A stretch of 64,000 nucleotides of DNA from Paenibacillus abyssi (GTDB taxonomy: Bacteria > Bacillota > Bacilli > Paenibacillales > Paenibacillaceae). The notes under the pieces were generated by a model that was not told the DNA's origin, did not search any database, and was given only the letters and a program-made list of their open reading frames with translations. The stretch lies in NCBI RefSeq assembly GCF_014640295.1, contig NZ_BMGR01000007.1:1-64000 (forward strand). Reading direction: 5' to 3'. The translations under genes were made by a program, and so were the position numbers. Shown in pieces: positions 28,015 to 41,340 of the stretch; the stretch's first letter is position 1; each line of letters starts with the position of its first letter.

Positions 28015-28043
28015 GTCCCGGATTTGCCTAGCAAATCCGGGAC
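28015..28043 (+). other. Perfect 13-bp hairpin upstream of pgk
   Basis: GTCCCGGATTTGC pairs perfectly with GCAAATCCGGGAC around the loop CTA, 57 bp before pgk. No U-tract follows, so it is not a classical terminator; it could protect the pgk mRNA 5' end after processing. Purely structural evidence. Confidence 0.6.
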
Positions 28044-28100
28044 ACGCTATGATTATTGAGTAAACCTTCTACACCCCCATTATTAAGGAGGTTCCAGTTA

Positions 28101-30051
<1,951 letters not shown>

Positions 30052-30052
30052 G

Positions 30053-31600
30053 ATGGCTGCCCCAAGACCGGTTGCGTTAATTATATTGGACGGTTTCGGC
30101 CTGCGTGGGGAAACTCACGGCAATGCCGTTGCACAAGCGAAAAAGCCTAATTATGACCGTTATCTCTCCACCTTTCCGAACACGACGCTGACGGCGTGCG
30201 GAGAGGCGGTAGGATTGCCGGAAGGGCAGATGGGCAACTCCGAGGTTGGCCATCTGAACATTGGAGCCGGCCGGATCGTATATCAGGATCTCACCCGCAT
30301 TTCGAAGTCCATTCGCGATGGCGAATTTTTCGATAATGAAACCCTGCTGGGTGCGGTTAATCATGCGAAAAAGAATAACAAGAAGCTTCACCTGTATGGA
30401 TTGCTGTCCGATGGCGGCGTTCATAGCCATATCGAGCATCTGTTTGCACTGCTTGAACTGGCCAAGAAAGAAGGCTTGACCGAGGTTTACATTCATGCGT
30501 TCCTGGATGGCCGCGATGTATCGCCGGACAGTGCACGCACCTACCTTGAGGCTGTTCAAGCGAAGATCCAAGAGCTTGGCGTTGGTCAAATCGCTACCGT
30601 TCAAGGGCGTTATTACGCGATGGACCGTGATAAGAGATGGGAGCGTACAGAGAAATCCTACCGCGCAATGGTATACGGAGAGGGTCCTCAGTACACTAAT
30701 CCGATCGCTGCGGTCGTGCAATCCTATGAACAGTCGATCTTCGACGAGTTCGTGATGCCTACCGTCATTGTCGGTGAAGGCGGCAAGCCTGTTGGTCTGG
30801 TGGAATCCGAAGATGCGGTCGTATTCTTCAATTTTCGTCCTGACCGTGCGATTCAATTATCGCAGGTATTCATGAATGAAGATTTCCGGGGCTTCGATCG
30901 CGGTGCGAATCATCCTGTTAACTTGCATTTTGTATGCTTGACGCTGTTCAGTGAGACCGTTGGAGGCTATGTGGCTTATGCGCCAAAAAATCTCGACAAT
31001 ACACTGGGTGAAGTGCTCGTGCAAAATAACAAGAAACAGCTGCGGATCGCCGAGACGGAGAAATATCCGCATGTTACGTTCTTCTTCAGCGGCGGCCGCG
31101 ATGTCGAGCTTCCAGGCGAGACGCGCATTCTCATCAATTCGCCAAAGGTTGCAACCTACGATCTGAAGCCTGAGATGAGCGCTTATGAGGTGGCAGAGGC
31201 GGCAGTCAAGGAAATTGAAGCGGAAAACCATGATGCGATTATCCTTAACTTTGCCAACCCGGATATGGTTGGACACTCCGGCATGCTGGAGCCAACGATC
31301 AAAGCGGTTGAAGCGACGGATGATTGCTTAGGTAAAGTAGTGGAGGCTGTGCTTGCTAAAGGCGGCGTATGTCTCATTACGGCTGACCACGGTAACGCTG
31401 ACTTGGTGCTCGATGAGCTGAATCGCCCTTTCACTGCACATACGACAAATCCGGTGCCTTTTATCGTAACGGATGCGAATGTGGAGCTTCGTGAAGGCGG
31501 CATTCTTGCTGACATCGCACCGACAGTGCTTGACCTTCTGCAGCTGGCGAAACCGGCTGAGATGACGGGCAACACGTTAATTGCCAAATCTAAGATTTAA
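30053..31600 (+). CDS. gpmI: 2,3-bisphosphoglycerate-independent phosphoglycerate mutase
   Basis: A 515-residue manganese enzyme of the alkaline phosphatase superfamily, converting 3- to 2-phosphoglycerate. [25 protein letters not shown] (with the catalytic serine), HAFLDGRDV and the late TADHGNAD metal site are visible. Its ribosome site GAGGGGG lies inside the end of tpiA, so the two are coupled. Confidence 0.95.
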   Translation: MAAPRPVALIILDGFGLRGETHGNAVAQAKKPNYDRYLSTFPNTTLTACGEAVGLPEGQMGNSEVGHLNIGAGRIVYQDLTRISKSIRDGEFFDNETLLGAVNHAKKNNKKLHLYGLLSDGGVHSHIEHLFALLELAKKEGLTEVYIHAFLDGRDVSPDSARTYLEAVQAKIQELGVGQIATVQGRYYAMDRDKRWERTEKSYRAMVYGEGPQYTNPIAAVVQSYEQSIFDEFVMPTVIVGEGGKPVGLVESEDAVVFFNFRPDRAIQLSQVFMNEDFRGFDRGANHPVNLHFVCLTLFSETVGGYVAYAPKNLDNTLGEVLVQNNKKQLRIAETEKYPHVTFFFSGGRDVELPGETRILINSPKVATYDLKPEMSAYEVAEAAVKEIEAENHDAIILNFANPDMVGHSGMLEPTIKAVEATDDCLGKVVEAVLAKGGVCLITADHGNADLVLDELNRPFTAHTTNPVPFIVTDANVELREGGILADIAPTVLDLLQLAKPAEMTGNTLIAKSKI

Positions 31601-31604
31601 TTAA

Positions 31605-32999
<1,395 letters not shown>

Positions 33000-33061
33000 T
33001 ATCGGCCCCGATTGGCACTAGCCAATAGCCAGCCATTTCGATGGCAGCTGCCTGCAGAAAG

Positions 33062-33097
33062 CCCTCGCGTCTCAGTCTCAGTCGCGGGGGTTTTTTC
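33062..33097 (+). terminator. Rho-independent terminator of the glycolytic operon
   Basis: CCCTCGCG pairs with CGCGGGGG (one wobble) and is followed by T6, 60 nt after eno. The next 230 bp hold short direct AATACT-type repeats and a TATAAT at 33278, but no gene. Confidence 0.85.
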
Positions 33098-33336
33098 TAT
33101 AGGGAGAAAAAGTAAGAGTATTGGTCCAGGAGGTTTTAGTAATACTTAATAATACACAGTAATACTAAAGTTCCCTCCCTACCTCCACCGGGCGATTGGT
33201 CGAGGGGGATCTCCAATCTCACCAAAATTGCAAAAGAATGCACCAAAACCCGGCATAGCATCGCATTCTGTAAGCGCTATAATATAGAGAACGGCGCATA
33301 GGCGCGGCGTAACTAAACGAAATGGTGGTGTTCCCT

Positions 33337-34104
33337 TTGGCAAAACCGCAAGTAGGCATTCAATTGTATACGCTCCGTGATCAGACGGAGAATGATTTTT
33401 TGGGTACAATTAAGAAGGTAGCGGAAATCGGTTATTCAGTCGTTGAGTTTGCCGGATATTTCGGTACGCCAGCTAAAGAATTAAAAAAAGTGCTGGATGA
33501 TACGGGCCTGAAAGCTCCATCGGCACATATCGGATTGAATTGGGAGGACCCAAGCAAACGGGAATCCGAATTGGCCGCTCAGATTGAATATGCACAGGAA
33601 ATCGGCTTATCTTATATCGTAACGCCTTATGCTCCGCTGCCGGAAAACCCGACGATGGCGGATGTCGACCAATTCGTCTCCGTGATTGAAAAGGCGGCGC
33701 AGCAAGTCACTGCGGCGGGTTTGAAATATGGTTATCACAATCATGCGTTTGAATTCAAACAGGTGGAAGGTAAAGCCGTCATTGATCATCTGCTTGAGCG
33801 CGTTCCGGCTGACCTGCTGTTCGCTGAATTCGATCTGGGCTGGGTACATATGGGCGGCCAGAAGCCGGTAGATTACATTAATAAATATGCGGGCCGTGTT
33901 CCGCTAGCGCATTTTAAAGATTTCGGAGATGGACGCAGCGATACGGAAATCGGCAGAGGTGTGGTTGACTTTGACAGTGTGCTGGCCGTTTCCGAGCAAG
34001 CCGGTATTCTCTACTATATTGTGGAGCAGGAACAGTTCGAAGGCTCTTCCCTTGACAGTGCCGCGATCAGTCTGGAATTTTTCAAGCAGCGGGGCATCAT
34101 CTGA
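33337..34104 (+). CDS. Sugar phosphate isomerase/epimerase-like TIM barrel
   Basis: About 255 residues of the xylose-isomerase-like TIM barrel family (AP endonuclease 2 fold). VGIQLYTLRDQ opens strand 1; metal-type residues appear in YGYHNHAFEF, LLFAEFDLGWVHMGG and VPLAHFKDF, and E of YYIVEQEQFEG. The substrate cannot be read; inositol or other polyol catabolic enzymes share this pattern. TTG 33337 with GGTGGTG before it is a likely start; ATG 33322 in the same frame is the alternative. Confidence 0.72.
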   Translation: MAKPQVGIQLYTLRDQTENDFLGTIKKVAEIGYSVVEFAGYFGTPAKELKKVLDDTGLKAPSAHIGLNWEDPSKRESELAAQIEYAQEIGLSYIVTPYAPLPENPTMADVDQFVSVIEKAAQQVTAAGLKYGYHNHAFEFKQVEGKAVIDHLLERVPADLLFAEFDLGWVHMGGQKPVDYINKYAGRVPLAHFKDFGDGRSDTEIGRGVVDFDSVLAVSEQAGILYYIVEQEQFEGSSLDSAAISLEFFKQRGII

Positions 34105-34150
34105 TTGCCTGTCTCCTGCAAGAGGGAAAACCGGATAAACCGAGGCAATA

Positions 34151-34179
34151 TTGTCATCATAAGACATTTGTGATATAAT
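34151..34179 (+). promoter_or_regulatory. SigA-type promoter of secG
   Basis: TTGTCA (34151-34156), 17-bp spacer with TG at the extended -10 position, perfect TATAAT (34174-34179), 65 nt before the GTG start. Confidence 0.78.
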
Positions 34180-34244
34180 TAGAGCACTGTGTTTTGTGAG
34201 ATGGCTTGGGGTTGTGAATAACTCCTTAAGCAGGAGGTGGAACT

Positions 34245-34481
34245 GTGGAACTCGCATTGAAAATTGTATTGGTAATTTTCTCGTTGGGCTTGATTGCGGT
34301 TGTTCTTTTGCAAAAAGGAAAGAGCGCTGGTTTGGCTGGAGCAATCTCCGGTGGTGCTGAGCACTTGTTCGGCAAGCAAAAAGCCCGCGGTTTGGACTTG
34401 TTTTTGCAGCGCTTGACTGTTGTATTGGCAGTTGGATTTTTCCTGCTGGCGCTGGTTGTAGCGTACTTGGTAAAAGCTTAA
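34245..34481 (+). CDS. secG: Preprotein translocase subunit SecG
   Basis: A 78-residue membrane protein of the SecYEG channel with two hydrophobic helices (residues 3-20 and 53-76) joined by the conserved loop [32 protein letters not shown] 34245 follows AGGAGGTGG. It is the first gene of the conserved secG-rnr-smpB-ssrA order, but has its own promoter and terminator. Confidence 0.93.
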   Translation: MELALKIVLVIFSLGLIAVVLLQKGKSAGLAGAISGGAEHLFGKQKARGLDLFLQRLTVVLAVGFFLLALVVAYLVKA

Positions 34482-34492
34482 GAAATAACGCG

Positions 34493-34523
34493 AAAAGCGA
34501 GGGACTAGCCCTCGCTTTTTTTT
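34493..34523 (+). terminator. Rho-independent terminator after secG
   Basis: AAAGCGAGGG pairs with CCCTCGCTTT around ACTAG and runs into T8, 12 nt after secG. The following 250 bp to rnr hold no gene; a TATACT at 34712 could serve rnr. Confidence 0.9.
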
Positions 34524-34772
34524 GTGCAAAGATGCAGCATTGGAGTGATTAAGCTTATTTTCACAGGGAAGACAAGAGACGGCGGCAGCCGTTTTGGGTT
34601 TGGTCTGGATGTTTAAGGGATGATGATTTAGGCCAATAGTGGTTAAATTAATAAAAGAGCTGTTATTGCAGCTAATTTGGAAAGAAACGGATGGCGTGTC
34701 GCATTTTCGTGTATACTGAAATGTATATGGGAATCTATCAATTAACGTCATGGTCTATGAGGTGAGAAAGTA

Positions 34773-37499
34773 ATGGTAACAGAACAGGAATTGCTTGATT
34801 TTATGCGCGAAACCGCTTATAAACCGATGACATATCAAGAGTTGGAACAGCATTGGGGTACGGAGGATGCAACTGAATTCAAGGACTTTTTGAAATTATT
34901 AAATGAGCTGGAGGAAAAGGGCAGAATCATTCGCACTCGCAGTGAACGTTATGGTGTGCCGGAGAGGATGAATCTGCTGCGGGGCCGCGTACAGGCGCAT
35001 GCGAAGGGTTTTGCTTTTCTGATACCGGAGGAGAAGGATCACCCGGATGTCTACCTGCATGCCAATGATCTGAAGACGGCCATGAACGGCGATATCGTGC
35101 TGGTTCGCATTACAGCCAAGAGCGAAGGCGGCGGACGCATGGAGGGCGAGGTTGTGCGCGTTGTCCAGCGGGCGATTACGCAGGTTGTCGGAACGTTTGA
35201 GAATCATGAGGCGTACGGCTTTGTTATCCCGGATGACAAACGGATTAACCGGGATATTTTTATCCCGCGGGGCGGTTATCAGGGTGCGGTCACCGGGCAA
35301 AAGGTTGTTGTGCGGATTGTGAACTATCCGGAAGGGCGATCAGCGGCAGAAGGTGAGATCGTCGAGGTGCTTGGCCATAAGGATGACCCTGGCGTTGACA
35401 TTCTATCGATTATTCGTAAGCATCAACTTCCGGAGAGCTTTCCGGATGAGGTGATGGCTGAGGCGGAGGCGGCTCCGGATTCAATTACGGAAGAAGAGAT
35501 TGTAAAGCAGGGCAGACGCGATCTGCGCGATAAAGTCATCGTCACGATCGACGGTGAGGACGCAAAGGATCTCGATGACGCAGTAAATGTGGAGCGCCTG
35601 GAAAATGGGAACTATGTGCTCGGTGTACATATCGCCGATGTCAGTTATTATGTGCGGGACAAGTCGGCGCTCGATCAAGAGGCGTTCCGGCGGGGCTGCA
35701 GCGTGTACTTGGTAGATCGGGTGATCCCGATGCTGCCGCACCGTTTGTCCAATGGCATCTGTTCCCTCAATCCGCAGGTGGACCGGCTGACGATGTCGTG
35801 CGAGATGGAATTTGACGCGAAGACGTTAAAGCGCGTTCGCCATGATGTGTTCACCAGTGTCATCAGGACAAAGGAGCGGATGACGTACAGCAATGTGCGC
35901 AAAATTCTGACCGGTGAGGATGACCATGAACAGCTGAAGGAAAGATATGCGGATCTTGTTGACATGTTCAAGCTGATGGAGGAGCTCGCGATGAGGCTGC
36001 GCAAGCAGCGGATGAAGCGCGGAGCGATTGATTTTGACTTCCAGGAATCAAAGGTTATTGTCGACAAAGAAGGCAAGCCCGTTGATATTATAAAAAGGGA
36101 GCGCTCGGTTGCCGAGCAGATCATTGAGGAGTTCATGCTTGTGGCCAATGAGACCGTGGCAGAGCATTTCCACTGGCTGCGGGTACCATTCCTTTACCGG
36201 ATTCATGAAGACCCGGATTCAGAGAAGCTGATGAGCTTTGTACAATTTGCGGCCAACTTCGGTTATACCGTGAAGGGCAAAACAAATTCCATTCATCCGC
36301 GCGCGCTGCAGACACTGCTGGAGGAAATTCGCGGTACGAAAGAAGAAACGGTCATCTCGACGGTGATGCTGAGATCGATGAAACAGGCCAAGTATGATCA
36401 TCAGAGCTTGGGACACTTCGGTCTGGCGGCCGAGTTTTATTCACACTTTACTTCACCGATTCGTCGTTATCCGGACTTGGTTATCCACCGAGTCATGCGT
36501 GAGGTGCTGGAGAATGGCGGCATGTTGCCTGAGGCTCGGCAGGAGGCGCTGGAGGCGCGTATGCCGGACATTGCGCAGCATTCCTCTGAGCGTGAGCGTG
36601 TGGCTGTCGATGCGGAACGCGACACGGACAAGCTGAAGAAGTGCGAATACATGCTGGACAAAGTAGGCGAGGAATTCGACGGTCTGATCAGCAGTGTCAC
36701 GAGCTTCGGCATGTTCGTCGAGCTGGACAATACGGTTGAAGGCTTGATCCGGCTCAGCGATCTGACGGATGATTACTATCATTTCCATGAGCTGCATATG
36801 GCGCTCATCGGAGAACGGACGTCGAAGATCTACCGTATCGGCGACGAAGTGAAGATCCGCGTGGCACGCGTGAATATGGATGACCATACGATCGATTTCG
36901 AGATGGTCGACATGAAGCCGCGTGGCGGCGGCTTCCCAGGCGGCGGATTTGGCGGAGCCGCCGGAAAAGGCGGGCGCGGGCGCAGCGGTGCGTCCGGACG
37001 CGGTGGCGCGGCTGGGAGGGGTGAGCGCGCTGGCAGCGGAGCCGCCGGCAAAGGCGGTGGGCGCGGCGGATTCGGCGCCGCGGGAGCAGGACGCGGCGCG
37101 GCAGGTGGCCGCGGCACAGGAGCAGGGCGCACCGCAGAAGGGCGTGGCGGCGGCCGTGATGGTTCTGCCGCCGGCAGCAGCCGGGGCGGCAAGGACGCGT
37201 CCGCCGGCGGTGGCCGTAGCGGGCGCAAGGATATGTGGGGCTTGCCGATTAGCGGGCAAGCCCAGGGCGGCAGCGGCGCGGAAGGCGGCGGCTCCGGTGA
37301 AGGATCCCGTGGGGGCCGCGGGCCCAAGGGATTTGGAGGAGCCGGCGGCGGATCGCGCCGCAAGCGGACTGCGGAGAGCGGCGCCTTCGCAGGTGAAGCC
37401 GCGGCCGGAGCTACGGGAAGCGGCGGCGGGCCGAAGCCGCGCAAGAAGAAAAAGAACGGTAACGCGATGGCGGCTTTCGTTCGGAAAAAACGCAAGTAA
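34773..37499 (+). CDS. rnr: Ribonuclease R with a long Gly/Ala/Arg-rich tail
   Basis: A 908-residue 3'-5' exoribonuclease that degrades structured RNA and takes part in tmRNA-linked decay. Order: winged helix (1-65), two cold-shock domains (70-230), RNB catalytic domain with Asp260, Asp264, Asp268 and Asp269 ([11 protein letters not shown]), S1 domain (about 635-712). From residue 717 to 908 a low-complexity tail of Gly, Ala, Arg and Ser with many RGG/GRG triplets ends in a Lys/Arg cluster. Bacillus RNase R has about 780 residues, so this tail is far longer. AGGTGAGAAAG precedes the ATG. Confidence 0.92.
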   Translation: MVTEQELLDFMRETAYKPMTYQELEQHWGTEDATEFKDFLKLLNELEEKGRIIRTRSERYGVPERMNLLRGRVQAHAKGFAFLIPEEKDHPDVYLHANDLKTAMNGDIVLVRITAKSEGGGRMEGEVVRVVQRAITQVVGTFENHEAYGFVIPDDKRINRDIFIPRGGYQGAVTGQKVVVRIVNYPEGRSAAEGEIVEVLGHKDDPGVDILSIIRKHQLPESFPDEVMAEAEAAPDSITEEEIVKQGRRDLRDKVIVTIDGEDAKDLDDAVNVERLENGNYVLGVHIADVSYYVRDKSALDQEAFRRGCSVYLVDRVIPMLPHRLSNGICSLNPQVDRLTMSCEMEFDAKTLKRVRHDVFTSVIRTKERMTYSNVRKILTGEDDHEQLKERYADLVDMFKLMEELAMRLRKQRMKRGAIDFDFQESKVIVDKEGKPVDIIKRERSVAEQIIEEFMLVANETVAEHFHWLRVPFLYRIHEDPDSEKLMSFVQFAANFGYTVKGKTNSIHPRALQTLLEEIRGTKEETVISTVMLRSMKQAKYDHQSLGHFGLAAEFYSHFTSPIRRYPDLVIHRVMREVLENGGMLPEARQEALEARMPDIAQHSSERERVAVDAERDTDKLKKCEYMLDKVGEEFDGLISSVTSFGMFVELDNTVEGLIRLSDLTDDYYHFHELHMALIGERTSKIYRIGDEVKIRVARVNMDDHTIDFEMVDMKPRGGGFPGGGFGGAAGKGGRGRSGASGRGGAAGRGERAGSGAAGKGGGRGGFGAAGAGRGAAGGRGTGAGRTAEGRGGGRDGSAAGSSRGGKDASAGGGRSGRKDMWGLPISGQAQGGSGAEGGGSGEGSRGGRGPKGFGGAGGGSRRKRTAESGAFAGEAAAGATGSGGGPKPRKKKKNGNAMAAFVRKKRK

Positions 37500-37641
37500 T
37501 AAATTGGTGATTTCCACCTTGGAACAGCCGGAATCTTGATTTCACGACCTAAAGTTGCTACAATGGACTCCTGATGAATCTGCGCAGGAGTCCATTTTCT
37601 AGCAACAGGCTCCAATCATAGCGTTAAAGGAGTGAATACTC

Positions 37642-38124
37642 ATGGGCAAGAACAGCACACATGATCGTCCGCTCGCCCAGAACAAGAAAGCTTCCCATGA
37701 TTACTTCATTGAAGAAACCTATGAAGCGGGGATCGTCTTAACAGGAACGGAGATCAAGTCGGTAAGGCAAGGCCGTGCGAACATTAACGACGCTTTCGCC
37801 ACCATAAGAAACGGTGAGATCTTTATTCACAATATGCATATCAGCCCGTTCGAGCAGGGCAACCGCCATAATCCGACGGACCCTACGAGAGCTCGTAAGC
37901 TGCTGCTGCATAAATCACAGATTCATAAGCTTCTCGGCTTATCCAAGCAGGAAGGCTACGCCATCGTGCCGCTGAAGATCTATGCGCGCAACGGCTATGC
38001 GAAGCTGCTGATTGGCCTTGGTAAAGGGAAGAAGCAGTATGACAAACGCGATACAGCGGCCAAGCGCGACGCGCAGCGCGATATTCAGCGCGCACTGCGG
38101 GAGAAACAGAAGGTTGCACGATAA
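37642..38124 (+). CDS. smpB: SsrA-binding protein SmpB
   Basis: A 160-residue RNA-binding protein that carries tmRNA to stalled ribosomes. [29 protein letters not shown] and the C-terminal basic tail ([26 protein letters not shown]) that inserts in the mRNA path are visible. AAAGGAGTG precedes the ATG. Its RNA partner ssrA follows 180 bp downstream. Confidence 0.95.
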   Translation: MGKNSTHDRPLAQNKKASHDYFIEETYEAGIVLTGTEIKSVRQGRANINDAFATIRNGEIFIHNMHISPFEQGNRHNPTDPTRARKLLLHKSQIHKLLGLSKQEGYAIVPLKIYARNGYAKLLIGLGKGKKQYDKRDTAAKRDAQRDIQRALREKQKVAR

Positions 38125-38180
38125 TCCGATTTTTACGTTTTCCATCGGTTAACCAACGGTTCCAATAATCGATTGCGACA

Positions 38181-38209
38181 TTGTGGACCGAATCGTGTTA
38201 TACTATAAA
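38181..38209 (+). promoter_or_regulatory. Candidate promoter of ssrA
   Basis: TTGTGG (38181-38186), 17-bp spacer, TATAAA (38204-38209), about 90 nt before the mature tmRNA end, leaving a 5' leader for RNase P to remove. Confidence 0.5.
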
Positions 38210-38307
38210 CACGGCATTGGATATGCCGAAACAGCAAGTATGCAACGGCTCGAGACCATCCTTTGAATAAGGATGCCGCTCATGATCCGAAGCGACCTTT
38301 CTATTAG

Positions 38308-38673
38308 GGGGGCGTTCTTGGATTCGACGGGGATAGTTCGAGCATGGGTTGCGGGTAGTGGGGACGCGTCCGCTTCATCAACGCTAAAGCCTATTAAACG
38401 GCAAACAACAAAACAACTACGCTTTAGCAGCTTAATAACCTGTTAGCGTGCTTCTACCTGGCATCGCCCATGTGACTAGGATAGGGGCTCAACTGTAGTG
38501 GGATACGCCGCTCGGTCTCCGCCTGGGGTCGACGGAAGAAGATAATCAGGCTGACCTTGGAAGAAGCCGGTTACGGGGCGTCCTCCTGGGTGACATCAAA
38601 ACTGTGACTACACCCGTAGAAGTCTGTGTGGCGTTATCTTCGGACAGGGGTTCAAATCCCCTCGCCTCCACCA
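38308..38673 (+). ncRNA. ssrA: Transfer-messenger RNA (tmRNA)
   Basis: A 366-nt tmRNA. The 5' GGGGGCG pairs with CGCCTCC just before ACCA, forming the tRNA-like acceptor; the T-arm is GGGGTTCAAATCCCC. The tag frame at 38400-38435 encodes GKQQNNYALAA followed by two TAA stops, and the resume codon is GGC or the one before. SmpB lies upstream. The 3' end is the integration site of the accessory region that follows. Confidence 0.95.
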
Positions 38674-38700
38674 ATACCATCAGAAGGGACACCTCAAGCG
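38662..38700 (+). repeat. attL-type direct repeat at the ssrA 3' end (39 bp)
   Basis: The last 12 bases of ssrA and the next 27 bases, up to the 5' arm of its terminator, recur without mismatch at 48259-48297. Such a perfect direct repeat starting in a tmRNA 3' end is the hallmark of site-specific integration. Confidence 0.8.
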
Positions 38701-38719
38701 GTGTCCCTTTTGTCTTTTC
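38684..38719 (+). terminator. Rho-independent terminator of ssrA
   Basis: AAGGGACACC pairs perfectly with GGTGTCCCTT around TCAAGC and is followed by a T-rich tract. It starts 11 nt after the tmRNA 3' end. The 38720-38940 stretch has a possible remnant of a membrane-protein C-terminus (frame ending at 38835, YTWWFPEALILLGLYELGQG) but no complete gene. Confidence 0.85.
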
Positions 38720-38946
38720 TCTATACATGGTGGTTCCCTGAAGCCTTGATATTACTGGGATTGTACGAACTGGGACAGGGTATCAGAAAAGTTTTTGGCC
38801 AACTCAAGGTGTGGTACCGCAATGCATCAGACTAATTCTTTAATAGCACAACAGATATTAAATATACGCCAGTAACCATGTTCTTGAAGGAGATTTAATT
38901 CTTTTGCCGAATATACACGAAAAAGATATTCCGTGGAGGTTTGAAA

Positions 38947-39216
38947 ATGGGGTTTTGGGACAAGTTGAAAAGCGTGGCTGACAGTGCGGCGGGTAAATTA
39001 GCGGAAAGGCAAGAAGAAATCCGCTCTCTGCAAGAAAAGTATAATTATAGGGATGCTGATTCATTAATTCATGAAATGAAAGCAAGAGTAAAAACTGAAG
39101 GTGTATTTTCAAAAGATGCTGCAGCGATAAAACTTGAATTGAGGGATAGAGGATACACTGACCAAGATATATCTACAATTATCCAGATTGATGCAGATAT
39201 CGAAAGAATGAAATGA
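38947..39216 (+). CDS. Hypothetical small helical protein (89 residues)
   Basis: No family recognised. The sequence is charged and helical, starting MGFWDKLKSVADSAAGKLAER, with amphipathic repeats and a C-terminal segment LRDRGYTDQDISTIIQID. GGAGG lies 6 nt before ATG 38947. It is the first gene after ssrA and is AT-richer than the core genes. It may be a partner or regulator of the endonuclease gene 66 bp downstream; that is only an inference from position. Confidence 0.65.
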   Translation: MGFWDKLKSVADSAAGKLAERQEEIRSLQEKYNYRDADSLIHEMKARVKTEGVFSKDAAAIKLELRDRGYTDQDISTIIQIDADIERMK

Positions 39217-39282
39217 TAATAAAGTGGGATACACCAGAAATCTACTAAAGGACTTCTGGTGTATTCAATTTAGAAATAGCTT

Positions 39283-39873
39283 GTGAATAGTCATCCTTTA
39301 AAACCTGAGGATATCGTAGAGGCTGTTTTAGAATCGTGGGAAGGTATTCTTACAACAAAAATTGCGGGGGAACTTCAACTTGGAGTTGATGTTTTCCCAG
39401 TGCCTCAGATTATGGGGAGTTTCTTACACGAACTGATCCCTGTAAAGCTCAGTAAAAAATATCCAGCTTCTTGGCGGCGTGAAAGGGATAAAGGAGATAA
39501 AGATTTGGTTTACATTCCAGAGGACTTCTACTCTATTGAAATTAAGACCTCGTCCAACAAGACAAATATTTTTGGTAACAGAAGCTACGGACAAGAGAAC
39601 AGCGAAAATAATTCTGGAAAATCAAAGTCTGGGTTTTATATAACAATTAACTTCGAGAAGTTTGAGGACGATATTATACCTGAAATTACAAAAGTGCGAT
39701 TCGGATGGATAGATCACTCAGATTGGAAAGCACAAAAATCAGCGACGGGACAACAAGCTTCACTTTCCAAAGAAGCAAGAGACTATAAGCTATTGCTGTT
39801 ATACGAAAAAGAAAAGACGAAAAAGAAATCATCAGTTCTTGTTTTTGATAAAGGAATCATGAATCTATTTTGA
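39283..39873 (+). CDS. ScaI-like restriction endonuclease
   Basis: A 196-residue protein that I recognise as ScaI-family restriction endonuclease: residues 38-52 (FPVPQIMGSFLHELI), the catalytic PD-(D/E)xK-type core with Asp74 and Glu86-Ile-Lys88 (YSIEIKTSS), then FGNRSYGQ and the C-terminal RFGWIDHSDW. The GTG start has a weak ribosome site and the N-terminus may be somewhat short. No methyltransferase gene lies near it, which is unusual for a type II enzyme. Its end lies 30 bp before repeat copy A. Confidence 0.65.
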   Translation: MNSHPLKPEDIVEAVLESWEGILTTKIAGELQLGVDVFPVPQIMGSFLHELIPVKLSKKYPASWRRERDKGDKDLVYIPEDFYSIEIKTSSNKTNIFGNRSYGQENSENNSGKSKSGFYITINFEKFEDDIIPEITKVRFGWIDHSDWKAQKSATGQQASLSKEARDYKLLLLYEKEKTKKKSSVLVFDKGIMNLF

Positions 39874-39902
39874 TCATAGCGATCTAGTATTTACATAATG
39901 TA

Positions 39903-40030
39903 TTATGCGACCTCCCTAAACCGCCTCAACATCACGCTCCGGCGAATTGTGGTTTTGCACAGCCACGGTTCGAAAATTAAACCCTTGCCCATATATATAA
40001 CCGTAATGGTTAATTTAGGACAGGGGTTCA
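39903..40030 (+). repeat. Bipartite-hairpin repeat, copy A
   Basis: 128 bp. Hairpin I: CGAATTGTGG pairs with CCACGGTTCG (two G-T wobbles). Hairpin II: outer arms ...AACCCTTGCCC and the closing GGACAGGGGTTCA, with inner AACC/GGTT. Copies B, C, D and half copy E share this plan and orientation. On the minus strand the left edge reads as a short conserved reading frame ending in a stop at 39903. This copy is the most diverged in hairpin II. Confidence 0.88.
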
Positions 40031-40110
40031 CTTATTCGGAATTACGTCTAAAAGCTTGTTTAAGGATTCAACATTCGTATCATCACATAATTATTTAATA
40101 TTAGGATAAG

Positions 40111-41019
40111 ATGGATTTAAGGAGGCGATGTCTTCTGAAAGGTTACTTTATCACACATCCACTTAAAAGGAGTGGCGATGTGCCTGGGAGATATCCTTTA
40201 GAGGCAGAGGTTAAAGTAATCGATCAAATAGGTTTAATTAATAATACATATCTTTCATTTCTAGGCGATGCGTATGGTGTGAATAATTTAGGGCCGAATA
40301 TGGATCCTTGTATTTTCTCTGATCCGTTGCCTTGGTGTTGGTCGTACTGCAGAATGGGTAAAAGGGGGAATATTCATCAAACCTCACACAATACTGTAGT
40401 AGATGCGACAGGTGAAACTCCTTGGTTTCACCACGCCTATTGAACCATGAGGTTAAGTCAGGAGACATTGTTTTTTTTTGGTAATTATCAGTTTGATAAT
40501 AATTACACAATATCTGAAATATGGGTGGATACGGTCTTTGTGGTTGGAGCCAAGGAAAAGTGGGACATTGGTAAGGTAGGAAGGAAGTTGGAATTAAAGA
40601 AGCCACCCAAATCAGATGAGTTTACTACCAACGATGATGTTTGGAAATATCATTTTGACGATCATAGGTTTTCACACCAATTTGTAACGATAAGGAGACC
40701 CTATTATTCGATTTTTGCTTCCATGTACCCTCCGAGTTTAGAGTTCCCACATTAGTCGTTCATTCCTTGGGTTTCTGATAAAAAGCCTTTTTCAATAACA
40801 GGTTTTCGTTTAACAGAATATCCGTTCAGTAATCTCGTTAAAATTATGGAAAATGCAAGGGTTAAAGTAAAAGCTCATGACGAGAGGGACTTAAGAAGGC
40901 CTTTATTGTTTAATGGGGACCTGGCCGCTTCCTTATGGAGCGCCATATGGAACAAGGCTACTTTACGAATCATCAAAGCGAAACCTTCCCCTCAAATACA
41001 GCCGTTTTGCCGCACTTGA
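40111..41019 (+). pseudogene. Decayed cassette gene with two in-frame stops
   Basis: One reading frame runs through 40111-41019 but is broken by TGA at 40441-40443 and TAG at 40753-40755; the frame is otherwise kept for about 300 codons and ends in TGA directly before repeat copy B. I do not recognise the family. Notable stretches are DPCIFSDPLPWCWSYC, LFFFGNYQFDNNYTISEIW and HRFSHQFVTIRRPYYSIF. Keeping one frame suggests recent loss, or readthrough, rather than old decay. Confidence 0.6.
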
Positions 41020-41145
41020 TTAGGCTACCTCCCCGAACAATCTAAGCAGCACGCGACGGCGAATTGTGGTTTGCACAGCCACGGTTCGCTTTTTTGAACC
41101 CTTGTCCATATAAAACCACAATGGTTTATGTTGGACAGGGGTTCA
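41020..41145 (+). repeat. Bipartite-hairpin repeat, copy B
   Basis: 126 bp. Hairpin I is as in copy A except that one T is missing in its loop (GTGGTTTGCAC). Hairpin II: TGAACCCTTGTCC pairs with GGACAGGGGTTCA, with inner AAACCA/TGGTTT. It starts at the base after the stop codon of the decayed gene. Confidence 0.9.
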
Positions 41146-41182
41146 ATTTCGTTCTCCAATGACGTAACGAGCAGATTTCAAT

Positions 41183-41254
41183 GTGACAGTACCGTCGATT
41201 GCGTCTTAGTGACGCTTTTGTCCGTACTGTCTTTTTCTTTTTGATGAAGCTGGG
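41183..41254 (+). terminator. Nested hairpin, possible terminator
   Basis: GACAGTAC and GTACTGTC bracket an inner GCGTC/GACGC hairpin, followed by TTTTTCTTTTT. It lies in the 300-bp stretch between repeat B and the next gene and would end transcription coming from the left. Confidence 0.5.
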
Positions 41255-41340
41255 AACAGAAGGATTCATTCAACCACAAGCTGCATGCAATATTTAGACA
41301 TATCAAGACCATAGAGTTCACGTATGACCTAAAGAACACA

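Noticed and set aside
36830-37615. Minus- and plus-strand frames over the 3' part of rnr
   Set aside because: Caused by the GC-rich low-complexity tail; the rnr frame is continuous to its stop and the others are Pro/Ala-rich noise.
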